From Bacteroidales bacterium (lineage in GTDB: Bacteria > Bacteroidota > Bacteroidia > Bacteroidales > UBA932), in assembly GCA_017937885.1 (NCBI GenBank), contig JAGBCS010000023.1, positions 1 through 32,699 of the forward strand: a stretch of DNA of 32,699 nt, read 5' to 3'. The position numbers were made by a program, and so were the translations under genes. A model generated the notes under the pieces. It saw only the letters and a program-made list of their open reading frames with translations, did no database searches and had not been told where the DNA came from. Numbering within the stretch: position 1 is the stretch's first letter; each line of letters starts with the position of its first letter. This document shows positions 24,940 to 32,699 of this stretch, piece by piece.

Positions 24940-25064
24940 GTATAAATCAGCAAGAGGCGTTCCGTCACGGAAGGCCTCTTGCTGAAACTATAAAGTTCAA
25001 TACAACAATTAAAAGGATTTGAATTCTATAACTATAATGGCTTATTTCTTCCTTTTGGAAAATC
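24940..25064 (-). ncRNA. Candidate small RNA between feoAB and the hemerythrin operon
   Basis: A perfect -7 box TACCTTTGC (25071-25079) with a TTG about 20 bases upstream begins a stretch of roughly 120 bases that ends in the strong hairpin at 24985-24947. The stretch contains no ATG-led open frame of note and a second small hairpin (TTTTCC, AAAA, GGAAGA) near its 5' end. The expected transcript start near 25064 is inferred from box-to-start spacing. It could equally be only the 3' untranslated region of feoAB with an internal promoter. Confidence 0.35.
24947..24985 (-). terminator. Strong hairpin terminator (feoAB or small RNA)
   Basis: TCAGCAAGAGGC (24947-24958) and GCCTCTTGCTGA (24974-24985) form a perfect 12-bp stem; the interior adds a 5-bp stem (TTCCG/CGGAA) with a 3-nt loop after one mismatch. 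On the minus strand it is followed by TTTAT. It would end minus-strand transcripts coming from feoAB or from the promoter box at 25071-25079, just before the hemerythrin promoter. Confidence 0.6.
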
Positions 25065-25070
25065 TCTGAT

Positions 25071-25079
25071 GCAAAGGTA
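25071..25079 (-). promoter_or_regulatory. -7 box TACCTTTGC downstream of feoAB
   Basis: TACCTTTGC on the minus strand lies 42 bases past the feoAB stop codon, where no protein gene follows for almost 200 bases. This is the main evidence for the candidate small RNA. Confidence 0.4.
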
Positions 25080-25120
25080 TGGATAAGCACGCCATCAGAC
25101 AATCCCCAATTGTTGGTATT

Positions 25121-27538
25121 TTAAATCAGGAGGGAGGCAATCCGGAAGGTAATGAAGGCTGCGACCCAAGCCAGCACTATGGTATAGACGGCTGTGAAGA
25201 TCGCCCATTTCCATCCTCCGCTTTCATTCTTTATGGCCACGAATGTCGCTATGCAAGGGAAATAAAGCAGGATGAACACCATGTACGCCAAAGCCGCGGC
25301 AGGATCTACGGAGCGGACGAGGGCCCTCTGCAGGCGCGTGTCTCCGGACGGTCCGTCCTCAGGCTTTCCGGCATCTTCCACGAGAGCCTCAACCGGTTCC
25401 TCATCCGCATACATGACGCCAAGAGTGCTGACTACCAGCTCTTTTGCCCCGACTCCGGCAACAATTCCGACGCCCATGCGCCAGTCAAACCCAAGGGGTT
25501 CCAGAACCGGCTCCATGGCCTTGCCTATATAGCCTATGAATGAATGTTCCTGCTGATCGCGCACCGAATCATAGGCATCATGGTTAGGGAAATATCCGAG
25601 AAACCATATGACCATCGAACAGATAAGTATGATTCCGCTCATCTTCTGCAGGTACTGCCTTCCCTTCTCCCATGTGTGACGGAAGATGGACTTTGCCGTA
25701 GGCACACGATAAGGAGGCAGTTCCATCACGAAAGGCAGATCGTCATCCTTGAAGAAGCTGCTCATCACCTTTGCCGCCAGGACAGCCAGTATTATGCCCA
25801 ACGCGTAAAGTCCAAGCAGTACCAGACCCGCATGGCGAGGGAAGAACGCCCCTGCAATGAGGATATATACCGGCATACGTCCGGCACAGGACATCAGAGG
25901 AATGATCAGCATCGTTATCAGACGGCTTTTTCTGCTCTCGATCGTCCTCGTAGCCATGATAGCCGGCACATTGCAGCCGAAGCCCATGATCATAGGGATA
26001 AAAGACTTTCCGTGAAGTCCGATCTTATGCATCAGCCTGTCCATGATGAAGGCGGCACGGGCCATATAACCTGAATCTTCAAGAAGAGAGATGAAAAGAT
26101 ATAGCAGCAGAATGTTCGGAAGAAAGACCAGCACGCTTCCGACACCTCCTATGATGCCGTCTACAACCAGATCCTTCAGCCATCCGTCATGCATCGTCGA
26201 AGCCACGAATGCTCCGAATCTTTCCACCACCCACCCGATCCATCGCATCGGATATTCTCCAAGGACGAAGGTCCCGTCAAACACCAGATAAAGCAGAATG
26301 AAGAATATCGGGAAGGCCAGCCACTGGTTGGTCACGACGGAATCTATCCTGTCTGTTATGGAATGCCCTCTGCTCTTTCCCTTGGAAGGTACATAGGTCT
26401 CGGCCAGAGCACCCTGGACAAAGGCGTACTTTGCATCGACCATTGCCGACTCTGTATTGCTCTTCAGTATCTCATCTATCCTCTTCTGTTCCTCGAAACG
26501 TGCGGAAATGATCTCATCCCTGTTCGGCAACGACTCTATCACCTTCTCGATCTCCTTGTCGTTCTCGAGATACTTGATCGCAAGATAGCGGGTCGAATAC
26601 TTGTACCTGAGGTCTGTATTCTTCTGGAGCAGGACCTTTATACGGTCAATGCTCTGTTCCAGTTCCGCTCCATGGTTGATATGGATATGTCGCGCCAGGT
26701 GCGGGTCGCTCTTCTCGTATATCTGGATTACCGTGTCGAACAGCTTGTCGATTCCCTGTCCGGTACGGCTTACCGTAGGCACGACCGGCATACCCAGAAG
26801 CCAGCCGAGCTGCCTGATATCAAGCCTGTCACCTCTAGCCTCAAGCTCATCGTACATGTTCAGGGCCATCACGACCCTCAGGTTCATGTCGATCAGCTGA
26901 GTCGTAAGGTAGAGATTGCGCTGGAGATTGGAAGAGTCGATCACGTTCACGACCACATCAGGCATATCCTCGACGAGATTCTGCCTTACATACAGTTCCT
27001 CAGGGCTGTATGCCGAAAGAGAATATGTGCCGGGGAGATCCACGATGACGAAACGGTAACCGCCATGCTCGAATGTACCCTCCTTCGCGTCCACGGTCAC
27101 GCCGCTGTAGTTTCCCACATGCTCATGACTTCCTGATGCGACATTGAACAGCGACGTCTTGCCGCAGTTCGGATTGCCCACCAATGCGACCTTGATTTCC
27201 CTTCGCCTCTGCTCCATCAGCGTCTCCATCTCCTGCTCGACGAACTTGTACTCCACATCATCCGCCTCCAGTGCAGGAAGAGCCTCTCTTCCGGAAAGCA
27301 CCTTCTTTGCCTCGCTCTCACTGATGACCTCGATCTTCGAGGCCTCTTCGCGCCTCAGTGATATCTTGTATCCAATTATCTCATATTCTATAGGGTCACG
27401 CAAAGGGGCGTTCAGGATGACCTTCACCTTGTTGCCCTTCACGAATCCCATCTCAATTATCCTTTTACGGAAGCCGCCGTGACCGTTTACCTTGACGATC
27501 ACTCCACGTTCTCCTGTCTTTAATTCCGATAGCTTCAT
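25121..27538 (-). CDS. feoB: Ferrous iron transporter FeoAB fusion
   Basis: Inner-membrane GTP-gated importer of Fe2+. The 805-residue protein joins an SH3-like FeoA domain (about 1-75: MKLSELKTGERGVIVKV, RIIEMGFVKGNKVKV) to FeoB; such fusions are frequent in Bacteroidota. The G domain follows with the P-loop GNPNCGKTS (121-129), the switch region GNYSGVTVD, DLPG (167-170) and the G4-like NMYDE. A helical guanine-dissociation-inhibitor region lies at about 280-400. The membrane part includes the two Gate segments, GFGCNVPAIMATRTIES and MSCAGRMPVYILI, and MGVGIVAGVGAKELVVSTLGV, with CPxxx-like cysteines (FPCIATFVAI) near the C-terminus. It has its own promoter and faces the hemerythrin operon downstream on the same strand. 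Confidence 0.96.
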   Translation of the reverse strand: MKLSELKTGERGVIVKVNGHGGFRKRIIEMGFVKGNKVKVILNAPLRDPIEYEIIGYKISLRREEASKIEVISESEAKKVLSGREALPALEADDVEYKFVEQEMETLMEQRRREIKVALVGNPNCGKTSLFNVASGSHEHVGNYSGVTVDAKEGTFEHGGYRFVIVDLPGTYSLSAYSPEELYVRQNLVEDMPDVVVNVIDSSNLQRNLYLTTQLIDMNLRVVMALNMYDELEARGDRLDIRQLGWLLGMPVVPTVSRTGQGIDKLFDTVIQIYEKSDPHLARHIHINHGAELEQSIDRIKVLLQKNTDLRYKYSTRYLAIKYLENDKEIEKVIESLPNRDEIISARFEEQKRIDEILKSNTESAMVDAKYAFVQGALAETYVPSKGKSRGHSITDRIDSVVTNQWLAFPIFFILLYLVFDGTFVLGEYPMRWIGWVVERFGAFVASTMHDGWLKDLVVDGIIGGVGSVLVFLPNILLLYLFISLLEDSGYMARAAFIMDRLMHKIGLHGKSFIPMIMGFGCNVPAIMATRTIESRKSRLITMLIIPLMSCAGRMPVYILIAGAFFPRHAGLVLLGLYALGIILAVLAAKVMSSFFKDDDLPFVMELPPYRVPTAKSIFRHTWEKGRQYLQKMSGIILICSMVIWFLGYFPNHDAYDSVRDQQEHSFIGYIGKAMEPVLEPLGFDWRMGVGIVAGVGAKELVVSTLGVMYADEEPVEALVEDAGKPEDGPSGDTRLQRALVRSVDPAAALAYMVFILLYFPCIATFVAIKNESGGWKWAIFTAVYTIVLAWVAAFITFRIASLLI

Positions 27539-27571
27539 AAGTCCATTCTCCGGGGCGTGCTGCCCTTGGCA

Positions 27572-27580
27572 GCAAAGATA
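27572..27580 (-). promoter_or_regulatory. feoB: -7 box TATCTTTGC of feoAB
   Basis: TATCTTTGC on the minus strand, 33 bases before the ATG at 27538. The leader contains a small hairpin (CTGCC, AAG, GGCAG). I see no Fur box that I could defend. Confidence 0.55.
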
Positions 27581-27709
27581 TCAAAAACAAGGCAGCAAAA
27601 GCACTGAAATATCGTTTTTCGACTACTATTTCACGACATATTATGAGCGTTCCACATCCTCATACCAACAATTTGGGAGGGGTTTTCGACATCTTTGGAG
27701 GAATTTACC

Positions 27710-27717
27710 TATTTTTG
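27710..27717 (+). promoter_or_regulatory. -7 box TATTTTTG of the Calx-beta-like lipoprotein gene
   Basis: TATTTTTG ends only 4 bases before the ATG at 27722, so the transcript would be nearly or fully leaderless if this box is used. A weaker CATCTTTG at about 27690-27697 is an alternative. Confidence 0.4.
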
Positions 27718-27721
27718 TAGC

Positions 27722-28978
27722 ATGAAAAGGACAATTGCGGCAATATTTTCGGCTGCAGCCATGCTGGCGGCCTGCTCCCAGGAAGATCTATCCCAATCTC
27801 CCCAGGTATCATTCATATCCGCCGAGCCGGAGATTTCATCGGAAACGGCAAAATTCAGGATCATAACCAGAAACGACGGATCTGACAAAGCCGTCACCAT
27901 CCCTGTCACCTTCGGAGGAACGGCAGAGAAAGGCACGGACTACACGGCATCTGCAGATGCATTCATCATAGGCGGAGAGAGTCCTGTCGACTCGATTGTC
28001 ATCACTGCGCTCAAGCTGGGAACGGACAAGACCGTCAGCCTGACACTCGACCTTCCGGCAGGCTTTGAGGCCGGATGGTTCAAGACTTCGGAATACACTC
28101 TGCAGGACAAGTACGGCTACCTGTCTTTCCGCAATGGCAAGGCCTTGCTTGCAGACACTCTGGACATAAACATACAGGTCACTGACAGAGAAGGATCAAT
28201 AAAGTCCTCTGCAGGCGACGGGACAGTCAATGTCCGCGTCGACACGGAAAAATCCACCGCTGTTGAAGGAACGCATTTCTCATTTGTCGAGACTTCAGAG
28301 ATCGGTCTCGTGACAGGTGATTCCCAGAAAAGCATCCGCATAGCCGCCTTGGAAGAAAACGTACAGGAGGGTAACGACAAGATTGTCCTCAATATCACCC
28401 ACGGCGAGAAATTCGATCTCGGACAGGTACAGGAACTGGAAATTACGCTTCTTGGCAGATCATGGAAGGCGCTTGACGGGAAGTGGCAGATGGATACTCT
28501 GATCACAGATTCCCTTTATATGGAAAACATCTGGAAAGATACCTGCTCTGCCCTCGATTCATTGCCGGTATTCAATGAATCGGACGCCATCACATTCAAT
28601 CTGGCATCCAGCTCAGCCAGTCCTTCCTTCAGGTCTGCTTTCGGAGATTATTTCATCGGAAGCTCAAACATCACAAAGGGAGAACTGCTGGATCTGGATC
28701 TCGGCAACGGAGAGACAGCATCGGTGCAGACCTTCATGTTCAGCAACACCAACAGATATTTCTCTCCTGACGAGGAAAGCGAAGACAAGGAATCTCTTGT
28801 TGGATTCAGAATGATCGCTGACAGCGAGACCCAGGAAGAGATGCTGGACATGTATGTCATAGACTACACATCGAAGACATTCATGCCGGAACTTGATTCC
28901 CTCGGGCTCTATGCCGCAGAAAAGCCCGTCGCTGCTGCTCCGGGCTTCTTCCTCAATGCCGTATTTAAAAAACAGTAA
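27722..28978 (+). CDS. Lipoprotein with Calx-beta-like domains, unknown function
   Basis: A 418-residue lipoprotein. The type II signal is MKRTIAAIF through AMLAAC with Cys18, followed by SQED. Two Calx-beta-like regions can be seen: about 30-115 (VTIPVTFGGTAEKGTDYTAS) and about 160-240 (VNVRVDTEKSTAVEGTHFSF), both with the characteristic G-T-A/E-x-G-x-D/H-Y/F turn. The C-terminal half (from about 250, SWKALDGKWQMDTLITD) is a separate domain, mostly beta, that I do not recognise. The frame is open upstream to a TTG at 27695, but the signal peptide fixes the ATG at 27722. It converges with, and overlaps by 14 bases, the aldose epimerase relative. Confidence 0.78.
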   Translation: MKRTIAAIFSAAAMLAACSQEDLSQSPQVSFISAEPEISSETAKFRIITRNDGSDKAVTIPVTFGGTAEKGTDYTASADAFIIGGESPVDSIVITALKLGTDKTVSLTLDLPAGFEAGWFKTSEYTLQDKYGYLSFRNGKALLADTLDINIQVTDREGSIKSSAGDGTVNVRVDTEKSTAVEGTHFSFVETSEIGLVTGDSQKSIRIAALEENVQEGNDKIVLNITHGEKFDLGQVQELEITLLGRSWKALDGKWQMDTLITDSLYMENIWKDTCSALDSLPVFNESDAITFNLASSSASPSFRSAFGDYFIGSSNITKGELLDLDLGNGETASVQTFMFSNTNRYFSPDEESEDKESLVGFRMIADSETQEEMLDMYVIDYTSKTFMPELDSLGLYAAEKPVAAAPGFFLNAVFKKQ

Positions 28979-29843
28979 TCGTATATACGCTGGAGAATCT
29001 CTCTCCCGGCTTCAGCCGGTTCACCCAGTCCTTGTCCCGATAATCGCCCTCGTAATGAGCGCGGTCACACCTTCCGTACCAAGGCTCTATGCAGATGAAA
29101 GGAGCATTCCTGCGAGGCGGCGACCACAATCCCACAACAGGCGCAGTGAAGTCAAGCTTCAGCCATGGAGTCCCATCAGGCCTGTGCAGCGTGACACATG
29201 ATATCTGCGAATCCTGCAGCATAAGAGTATCGATGCTGTCGAAAGTCTCGCGGTCAAGAGGCAGGAGCCCGTCTTCACGGAGCTCCAAAGGATATTTTGT
29301 CTCGGCATCGACACAACCTTTTTCCTTTATCCTGATGCATTCCAGACCGTCTTTCCTGTCAAAGGAGAAGAATCCGCGCTCCATTCTGTCTGGATCATAG
29401 TCAGGGTAATTGAAGGCAGGATGGGCTCCTATCTGAAAATACATCTCCCCGTCTCCGGGGTTTACAACCTCCCAGATAACATCGAGGCTGTTTCCATGAA
29501 GGCGATATGCTATCTCAAGGCAGAAAGGCCACGGGTATTTCTCCAGAGTCTCCTCCGATGATTCCAGCCTGTATCTCACTTCGTCGTCCGCAGAAGATAC
29601 CAGAGCGAATTCCATATCCCTGGCGAAGCCATGCTGACCGAGAGCATATTCCTTTCCGTCCACACGATACCTTGCCTCCCATACGCTTCCGACGATAGGG
29701 AACAATACCGGCGAATGCCTGCCCCAGAAGGCCGGATCAGCCTGCCACAGGTATTCCACATGTCCTTTGCGGAGCGAGACCAGTTCCGCACCATGTCCGC
29801 TGACCTGAACCGTCAGCACTTCGTTACTGAGTGTCGTCATCAT
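28965..29843 (-). CDS. Aldose 1-epimerase family protein (LacX-like)
   Basis: Galactose-mutarotase fold protein that probably interconverts alpha and beta anomers of a sugar or sugar phosphate. The 292-residue product shows the expected GAELVSLRKGHVEYLWQ near the N-terminus, GQHGFAR with a likely catalytic histidine, IGAHPAFNYP with the second conserved histidine, and FICIEPWYGRCD near the end. The family (LacX branch) is recognised by length and by the opening residues. The start at 29843 overlaps the TGA of the WG-repeat gene (ATGA), showing translational coupling; an ATG one codon later is an alternative. Confidence 0.87.
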   Translation of the reverse strand: MMTTLSNEVLTVQVSGHGAELVSLRKGHVEYLWQADPAFWGRHSPVLFPIVGSVWEARYRVDGKEYALGQHGFARDMEFALVSSADDEVRYRLESSEETLEKYPWPFCLEIAYRLHGNSLDVIWEVVNPGDGEMYFQIGAHPAFNYPDYDPDRMERGFFSFDRKDGLECIRIKEKGCVDAETKYPLELREDGLLPLDRETFDSIDTLMLQDSQISCVTLHRPDGTPWLKLDFTAPVVGLWSPPRRNAPFICIEPWYGRCDRAHYEGDYRDKDWVNRLKPGERFSSVYTITVF

Positions 29844-32161
29844 TCAAAAATCTTATTTCCTTGTTTCAATACATCCTCCTTCTTCAGGTCTACCCAGGCG
29901 CCGTTTACCATGACCTTGGTCACACCGCCGACAAAATCTCTCGCATTTTCAAAAAGAGCCTGCGTGAAGAACTCCACATCATAGCCGATGAATCCATACC
30001 TCAGGCCCTCATTGGTCCATATGTCAGGGTTGATGCTGTATATCGAGATACCGTCCGGACCCGGAGGATATACGGTAAGCATGTACCCGTTGACATTCTC
30101 TGCCCTCGGCTCTGACAGAGCCCTCGGCACTGCTATCCATGCAGACTCCGACAGGACGTCCCACATGTTCGCACTGACCCCGACAACCGCCTTGCCGTCC
30201 CAGTCATCCCTGGCATATCTCAATGCAGGGATAGGCATGCAGTCTGTTCCTGTCTCGAGAATCGACTTGCAGACCTTCGTGTCTGTCTCATAGAAGTATG
30301 CGTGCCCGTCATAGTAGTCTACAGACATGTTTTCAGACATCACTCCCAGATCATCCTTTGTATATTTGCGGCTGGTCATGTCCACCTCGCTCTTGCAGAA
30401 CGAATATGCATCCCTGCCGAGCATCTTGAGGCCGCTTGAAGAATCAAGCATGAGTTCACAATATAGGTCTCCCAATTCGGTCACGAGCTTTGCCGCCTTG
30501 GTATAAAGTCTTGTCTTCAAGGCTTTTTCCGCCCCGATGCAGACCGGTATGACGAACATGTCCGCGGTCTGGAAATACCTCGGCTGGACATTGTTCACAT
30601 AATTCACGCGATCATAAAGGATACCGTCCTGTGTCATGATCTGGCGACGGGTTCCCTTAAGCGTAAACTTCACGAAATGCCTCTGCATCAGCAGTGTATC
30701 CACCATGATATCGATAACGGCCACAGCATCTCCGTCCGGAACAAGGCCTCTGTTGCGGACTCTTGCCGTAAGTGTCTGCCAGTCCTTGGCTACTGTCGTC
30801 CCCATCGCCCTGTCATATCCGGCAAGTCTGTCGGAACTTACATTGAACAGCGGAGTCAGCCATGATCCGCATGGGACCGCCAATGTGTCGATCGGCATCG
30901 TAGCCTTGGACAATGTCGCGCCTGGCTCCAGACCAAGACCCTCACACTGAATGACCTTCTTGTCCCTTCCGACAGTGACGAAAGTCCTTTCGTCCACCGG
31001 GACTCCGGACGGATCCTGAGCCGCCGGCATATCCATAAGCCCCGGATGCAGATAGGCGTTGTCAGAACTCCAATATCCTCGGAAGGCTGAAGGCGGGATG
31101 ATGTCACGCACATGGCCCATGAGCCATATCGGGTATCGCCCTATGGTCATTACATCATTTCCCATGTAGCCGTCAGCTCCCTTCTCGGCAAAGACCCTGT
31201 CGTCAAAGGCCTTCAGCGTCAAAGCCTCTCCCTTGTAGAATACCTTCGGCATTCTGAATCCCGTGCTTTCATCAAAGAAACGGTAGAACGGACGGCCTTC
31301 GGAAATCTGGTCAGTATTCATTACTGCCGGAATAAGCAGGTTTCCCTTCCTGTCGCACAGTCCGTACTTCCCCGCCCTGCGGAACATTATATGACCGTTC
31401 TCATATCCTCCGGCAATCAGTTCGCAATCCGGCGCAAGAATGTTCACGCCATCTGTGCCGATACAGCCGAAATGCATTCCCCTCCTGTACAGCAGGATAG
31501 AGGCATCCATCACGTCGGGACCGATCCATTCGGCTACAGGCTCCAGCACAATCCTCCGTTCCTTGAGCGATACCAGACCGTATGATTCCCCGGCCTGAAC
31601 GAGGACAAGATCTCCGAAAGCCTTGTCAGGAACTGCATCATAGCGAGGCTCGAATACGGTCTTGCCTTCAAGGTCACATGCGCCCCAGACGTCACCTCTG
31701 CGCAGCCACGCGATACCATTGATGTCAAAGGCCGTAATCTCTGCAAATCCCAAGGCAAGCACCTCGCCTGACGCAGAGATCAGACCGTTGTTTCCTCCTT
31801 TGCTGAATACTGCTACACCTCTGTCAAAATCCGACATGGAATCATAATCGGGCAGAAGCAAGAATACTCCCTTCTCGTTCAGATATCCGAACTTCCCTTC
31901 ATACGAAACCTTGGCACAAGTCAACGTCTCTCCCTTGTGGACGGTCTGGAAGAATTCACCTGCCGAATCGAAGCATGCCTTTATTCTGAACTTGCCGTCC
32001 TCGTTGGCATAGCCCCACTTGCCGTTCCTTTCAGCCGGCGCCAGCTTCTCGAGGAGTTCCTTTTCGGACAATTCATTCAACTTGGGATAATCCTGGGCAT
32101 AAGATGTCAGAGACAATAAGGCCAGAAAGGCGCCCAGAATGGTTCTGATACATGTATTCAT
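29840..32161 (-). CDS. WG-repeat exported protein
   Basis: A 773-residue exported protein with a signal peptide (MNTCIRTILGAFLALLSLTS, then YAQ). About seven WG (KWG) beta repeats occupy residues 45-300, for example NGKWGYANEDGKFRI, EGKFGYLNEKGVFLL, GDVWGACDLEGKTVFEPRYD and AGKYGLCDRKGNLLIP. The remainder (about 310-773) is a different region without a family I recognise; it contains several Tyr/Asp-rich strands. WG repeats are usually linked to protein or ligand binding. The open frame reaches 32182; I choose the ATG at 32161 because it gives a clean signal peptide. It is first in the operon with the aldose epimerase relative. Confidence 0.82.
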   Translation of the reverse strand: MNTCIRTILGAFLALLSLTSYAQDYPKLNELSEKELLEKLAPAERNGKWGYANEDGKFRIKACFDSAGEFFQTVHKGETLTCAKVSYEGKFGYLNEKGVFLLLPDYDSMSDFDRGVAVFSKGGNNGLISASGEVLALGFAEITAFDINGIAWLRRGDVWGACDLEGKTVFEPRYDAVPDKAFGDLVLVQAGESYGLVSLKERRIVLEPVAEWIGPDVMDASILLYRRGMHFGCIGTDGVNILAPDCELIAGGYENGHIMFRRAGKYGLCDRKGNLLIPAVMNTDQISEGRPFYRFFDESTGFRMPKVFYKGEALTLKAFDDRVFAEKGADGYMGNDVMTIGRYPIWLMGHVRDIIPPSAFRGYWSSDNAYLHPGLMDMPAAQDPSGVPVDERTFVTVGRDKKVIQCEGLGLEPGATLSKATMPIDTLAVPCGSWLTPLFNVSSDRLAGYDRAMGTTVAKDWQTLTARVRNRGLVPDGDAVAVIDIMVDTLLMQRHFVKFTLKGTRRQIMTQDGILYDRVNYVNNVQPRYFQTADMFVIPVCIGAEKALKTRLYTKAAKLVTELGDLYCELMLDSSSGLKMLGRDAYSFCKSEVDMTSRKYTKDDLGVMSENMSVDYYDGHAYFYETDTKVCKSILETGTDCMPIPALRYARDDWDGKAVVGVSANMWDVLSESAWIAVPRALSEPRAENVNGYMLTVYPPGPDGISIYSINPDIWTNEGLRYGFIGYDVEFFTQALFENARDFVGGVTKVMVNGAWVDLKKEDVLKQGNKIFE

Positions 32162-32194
32162 GACTGACTTCAGATTTATCAATGGTAATACTCC

Positions 32195-32203
32195 GTAAAG
32201 TTA
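32195..32203 (-). promoter_or_regulatory. -7-like box TAACTTTAC of the WG-repeat gene
   Basis: TAACTTTAC on the minus strand, 33 bases before the ATG at 32161; differs from the consensus in the final G of TTTG. Confidence 0.35.
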
Positions 32204-32218
32204 GTCAATATTTATAAA

Positions 32219-32246
32219 ACAAAAAAGCCTGATCATCTGATCAGGC
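32219..32246 (-). terminator. Rho-independent terminator of tRNA-Leu
   Basis: On the minus strand GCCTGATC, a 4-nt loop AGAT and GATCAGGC are followed by TTTTTTG. Perfect 8-bp stem with T-run, directly after the tRNA. Confidence 0.85.
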
Positions 32247-32251
32247 CTTCG

Positions 32252-32334
32252 TGCGGTGGGCGAGACTCGAACTCGCACAGGATTACTCCCACTACCCCCT
32301 CAAAGTAGCGTGTCTACCATTTCACCACCACCGC
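32252..32334 (-). tRNA. tRNA-Leu (anticodon GAG)
   Basis: The 83-nt minus-strand sequence folds with acceptor GCGGTGG/CCACCGC and discriminator A, a D arm (GTGAAATGGTAGACAC), anticodon stem CTACT/GGTAG with loop TTGAGGG (anticodon GAG, bases 32299-32301 on the plus strand), a class II variable arm (TGGGAGTAATCC) and the T arm GTGCGAGTTCGAGTCTCGC. The 3' CCA is not encoded. It has its own promoter and terminator. Confidence 0.96.
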
Positions 32335-32351
32335 GTCTTTGAATTGGGATT

Positions 32352-32360
32352 GCAAAGGTA
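32352..32360 (-). promoter_or_regulatory. -7 box TACCTTTGC of the tRNA-Leu gene
   Basis: TACCTTTGC on the minus strand, 17 bases before the 5' end of the tRNA. Confidence 0.55.
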
Positions 32361-32506
32361 CGACAATTTTTCAAACCTGCAAATTTTTATGAAAAATATT
32401 TTAAACTTTTTTGCAAAATAATCATTGGAGGATCCTCTTGAAGACACGGAAATGGATTCAGAGAAAGAAACTTAGGAAAGATATTGTAGTTCTTGAAATA
32501 TTTTGA

Positions 32507-32515
32507 TATCTTTGC
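32507..32515 (+). promoter_or_regulatory. rpsP: -7 box TATCTTTGC of rpsP
   Basis: Perfect TATCTTTGC, 62 bases before the rpsP ATG. The upstream 150 bases are A+T-rich without another gene. Confidence 0.6.
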
Positions 32516-32519
32516 GCGC

Positions 32520-32538
32520 TTTTCCTCGGGTAGGAAAA
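32520..32538 (+). promoter_or_regulatory. rpsP: Leader hairpin of rpsP
   Basis: TTTTCCT (32520-32526), loop CGGGT and AGGAAAA (32532-32538) form a perfect 7-bp stem almost at the predicted transcript start. It may stabilise the mRNA or be part of an autoregulatory ribosomal-protein leader; neither is shown by the sequence alone. Confidence 0.45.
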
Positions 32539-32577
32539 CACAGGTACAAATATTAACATTATTAAAACAGATTCACA

Positions 32578-32699
32578 ATGGCTGTTAAAATTCGTCTTCA
32601 GCGCCACGGAAAGAAGAATTTCGCATTCTTCCACATTGTTGTGGCTGACACACGCGCACCTCGCGATGGTCGTTTCATCGAGCAGATCGGCTCTTACAA
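32578..32699 (+). CDS. rpsP: 30S ribosomal protein S16, 5' part only
   Basis: Structural protein of the small ribosomal subunit. The first 40 residues are present before the window ends: [20 protein letters not shown], then [20 protein letters not shown], an unmistakable S16 N-terminus. The ATG at 32578 has no Shine-Dalgarno sequence, as expected for Bacteroidota; the preceding bases are A-rich (TTAAAACAGATTCACA). Confidence 0.97.
   Translation, partial: MAVKIRLQRHGKKNFAFFHIVVADTRAPRDGRFIEQIGSY

Noticed and set aside
26189-27136. 315-codon plus-strand open frame
   Set aside because: Antisense to the G domain of feoAB; a shadow frame without domain features.
27539-27580. Fur box or iron riboswitch upstream of feoAB
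   Set aside because: Only a short hairpin is visible; I could not find a defensible 19-bp Fur palindrome.

Overview
The window looks like a chromosomal segment of an uncultured or little-studied member of the Bacteroidales (Bacteroidota), at roughly 48-50 % G+C by eye. Four things point there: almost every transcription unit starts with the Bacteroidota -7 box TAnnTTTG(C), many lipoproteins carry a Cys followed by charged residues, BACON and Big2 surface domains are present, and FeoA is fused to FeoB. I infer the order, not the genus. Coding density is high; no gene-free stretch exceeds about 250 bases.

Layout. 1-2278: an OPA-type major facilitator (cut by the window edge) and a MATE efflux pump, both minus. 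2312-7877: an accessory-looking stretch with a Big2 lipoprotein, three copies of an 86-bp repeat and a REP-associated tyrosine transposase (RAYT), interleaved with housekeeping genes (U32 tRNA hydroxylase TrhP, polyprenyl diphosphate synthase, GTPase RsgA). 7856-11551: HAD phosphatase and S41 protease (minus), divergent from rdgB-recO (plus). 11688-15717: an operon of two lipoproteins, one a BACON-PDZ-S41 protease and the other of unknown function with Ig/FN3-like modules. 15828-21516: a plus-strand operon for galactan breakdown (GH53 endo-galactanase lipoprotein, GH2 beta-galactosidase) followed by an S8 protease lipoprotein. 21484-23574: queH and an NhaC antiporter, divergent. 23582-27538: a LuxR-type regulator and a RIC-like hemerythrin in one operon, next to feoAB, with a candidate small RNA between them. 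27722-32161: a Calx-beta-like lipoprotein, an aldose-1-epimerase relative and a WG-repeat protein. 32252-32699: tRNA-Leu(GAG) and the start of rpsP.

The most interesting element is the RAYT with its repeats. Each 86-bp copy has two 36-nt units. Each unit is itself a stem-loop (11-nt arms, 14-nt loop), and the second unit is the imperfect reverse complement of the first, as in a BIME. Copies abut or overlap the 3' ends of three minus-strand genes, and in one case the repeat supplies the last residues of the protein. Two copies bracket the transposase.

The second point of interest is the hemerythrin/LuxR pair beside feoAB, which suggests a locus sensing iron, oxygen or nitric oxide. Promoter boxes were used to choose starts for several genes (queH, rsgA, prenyl synthase, MATE).
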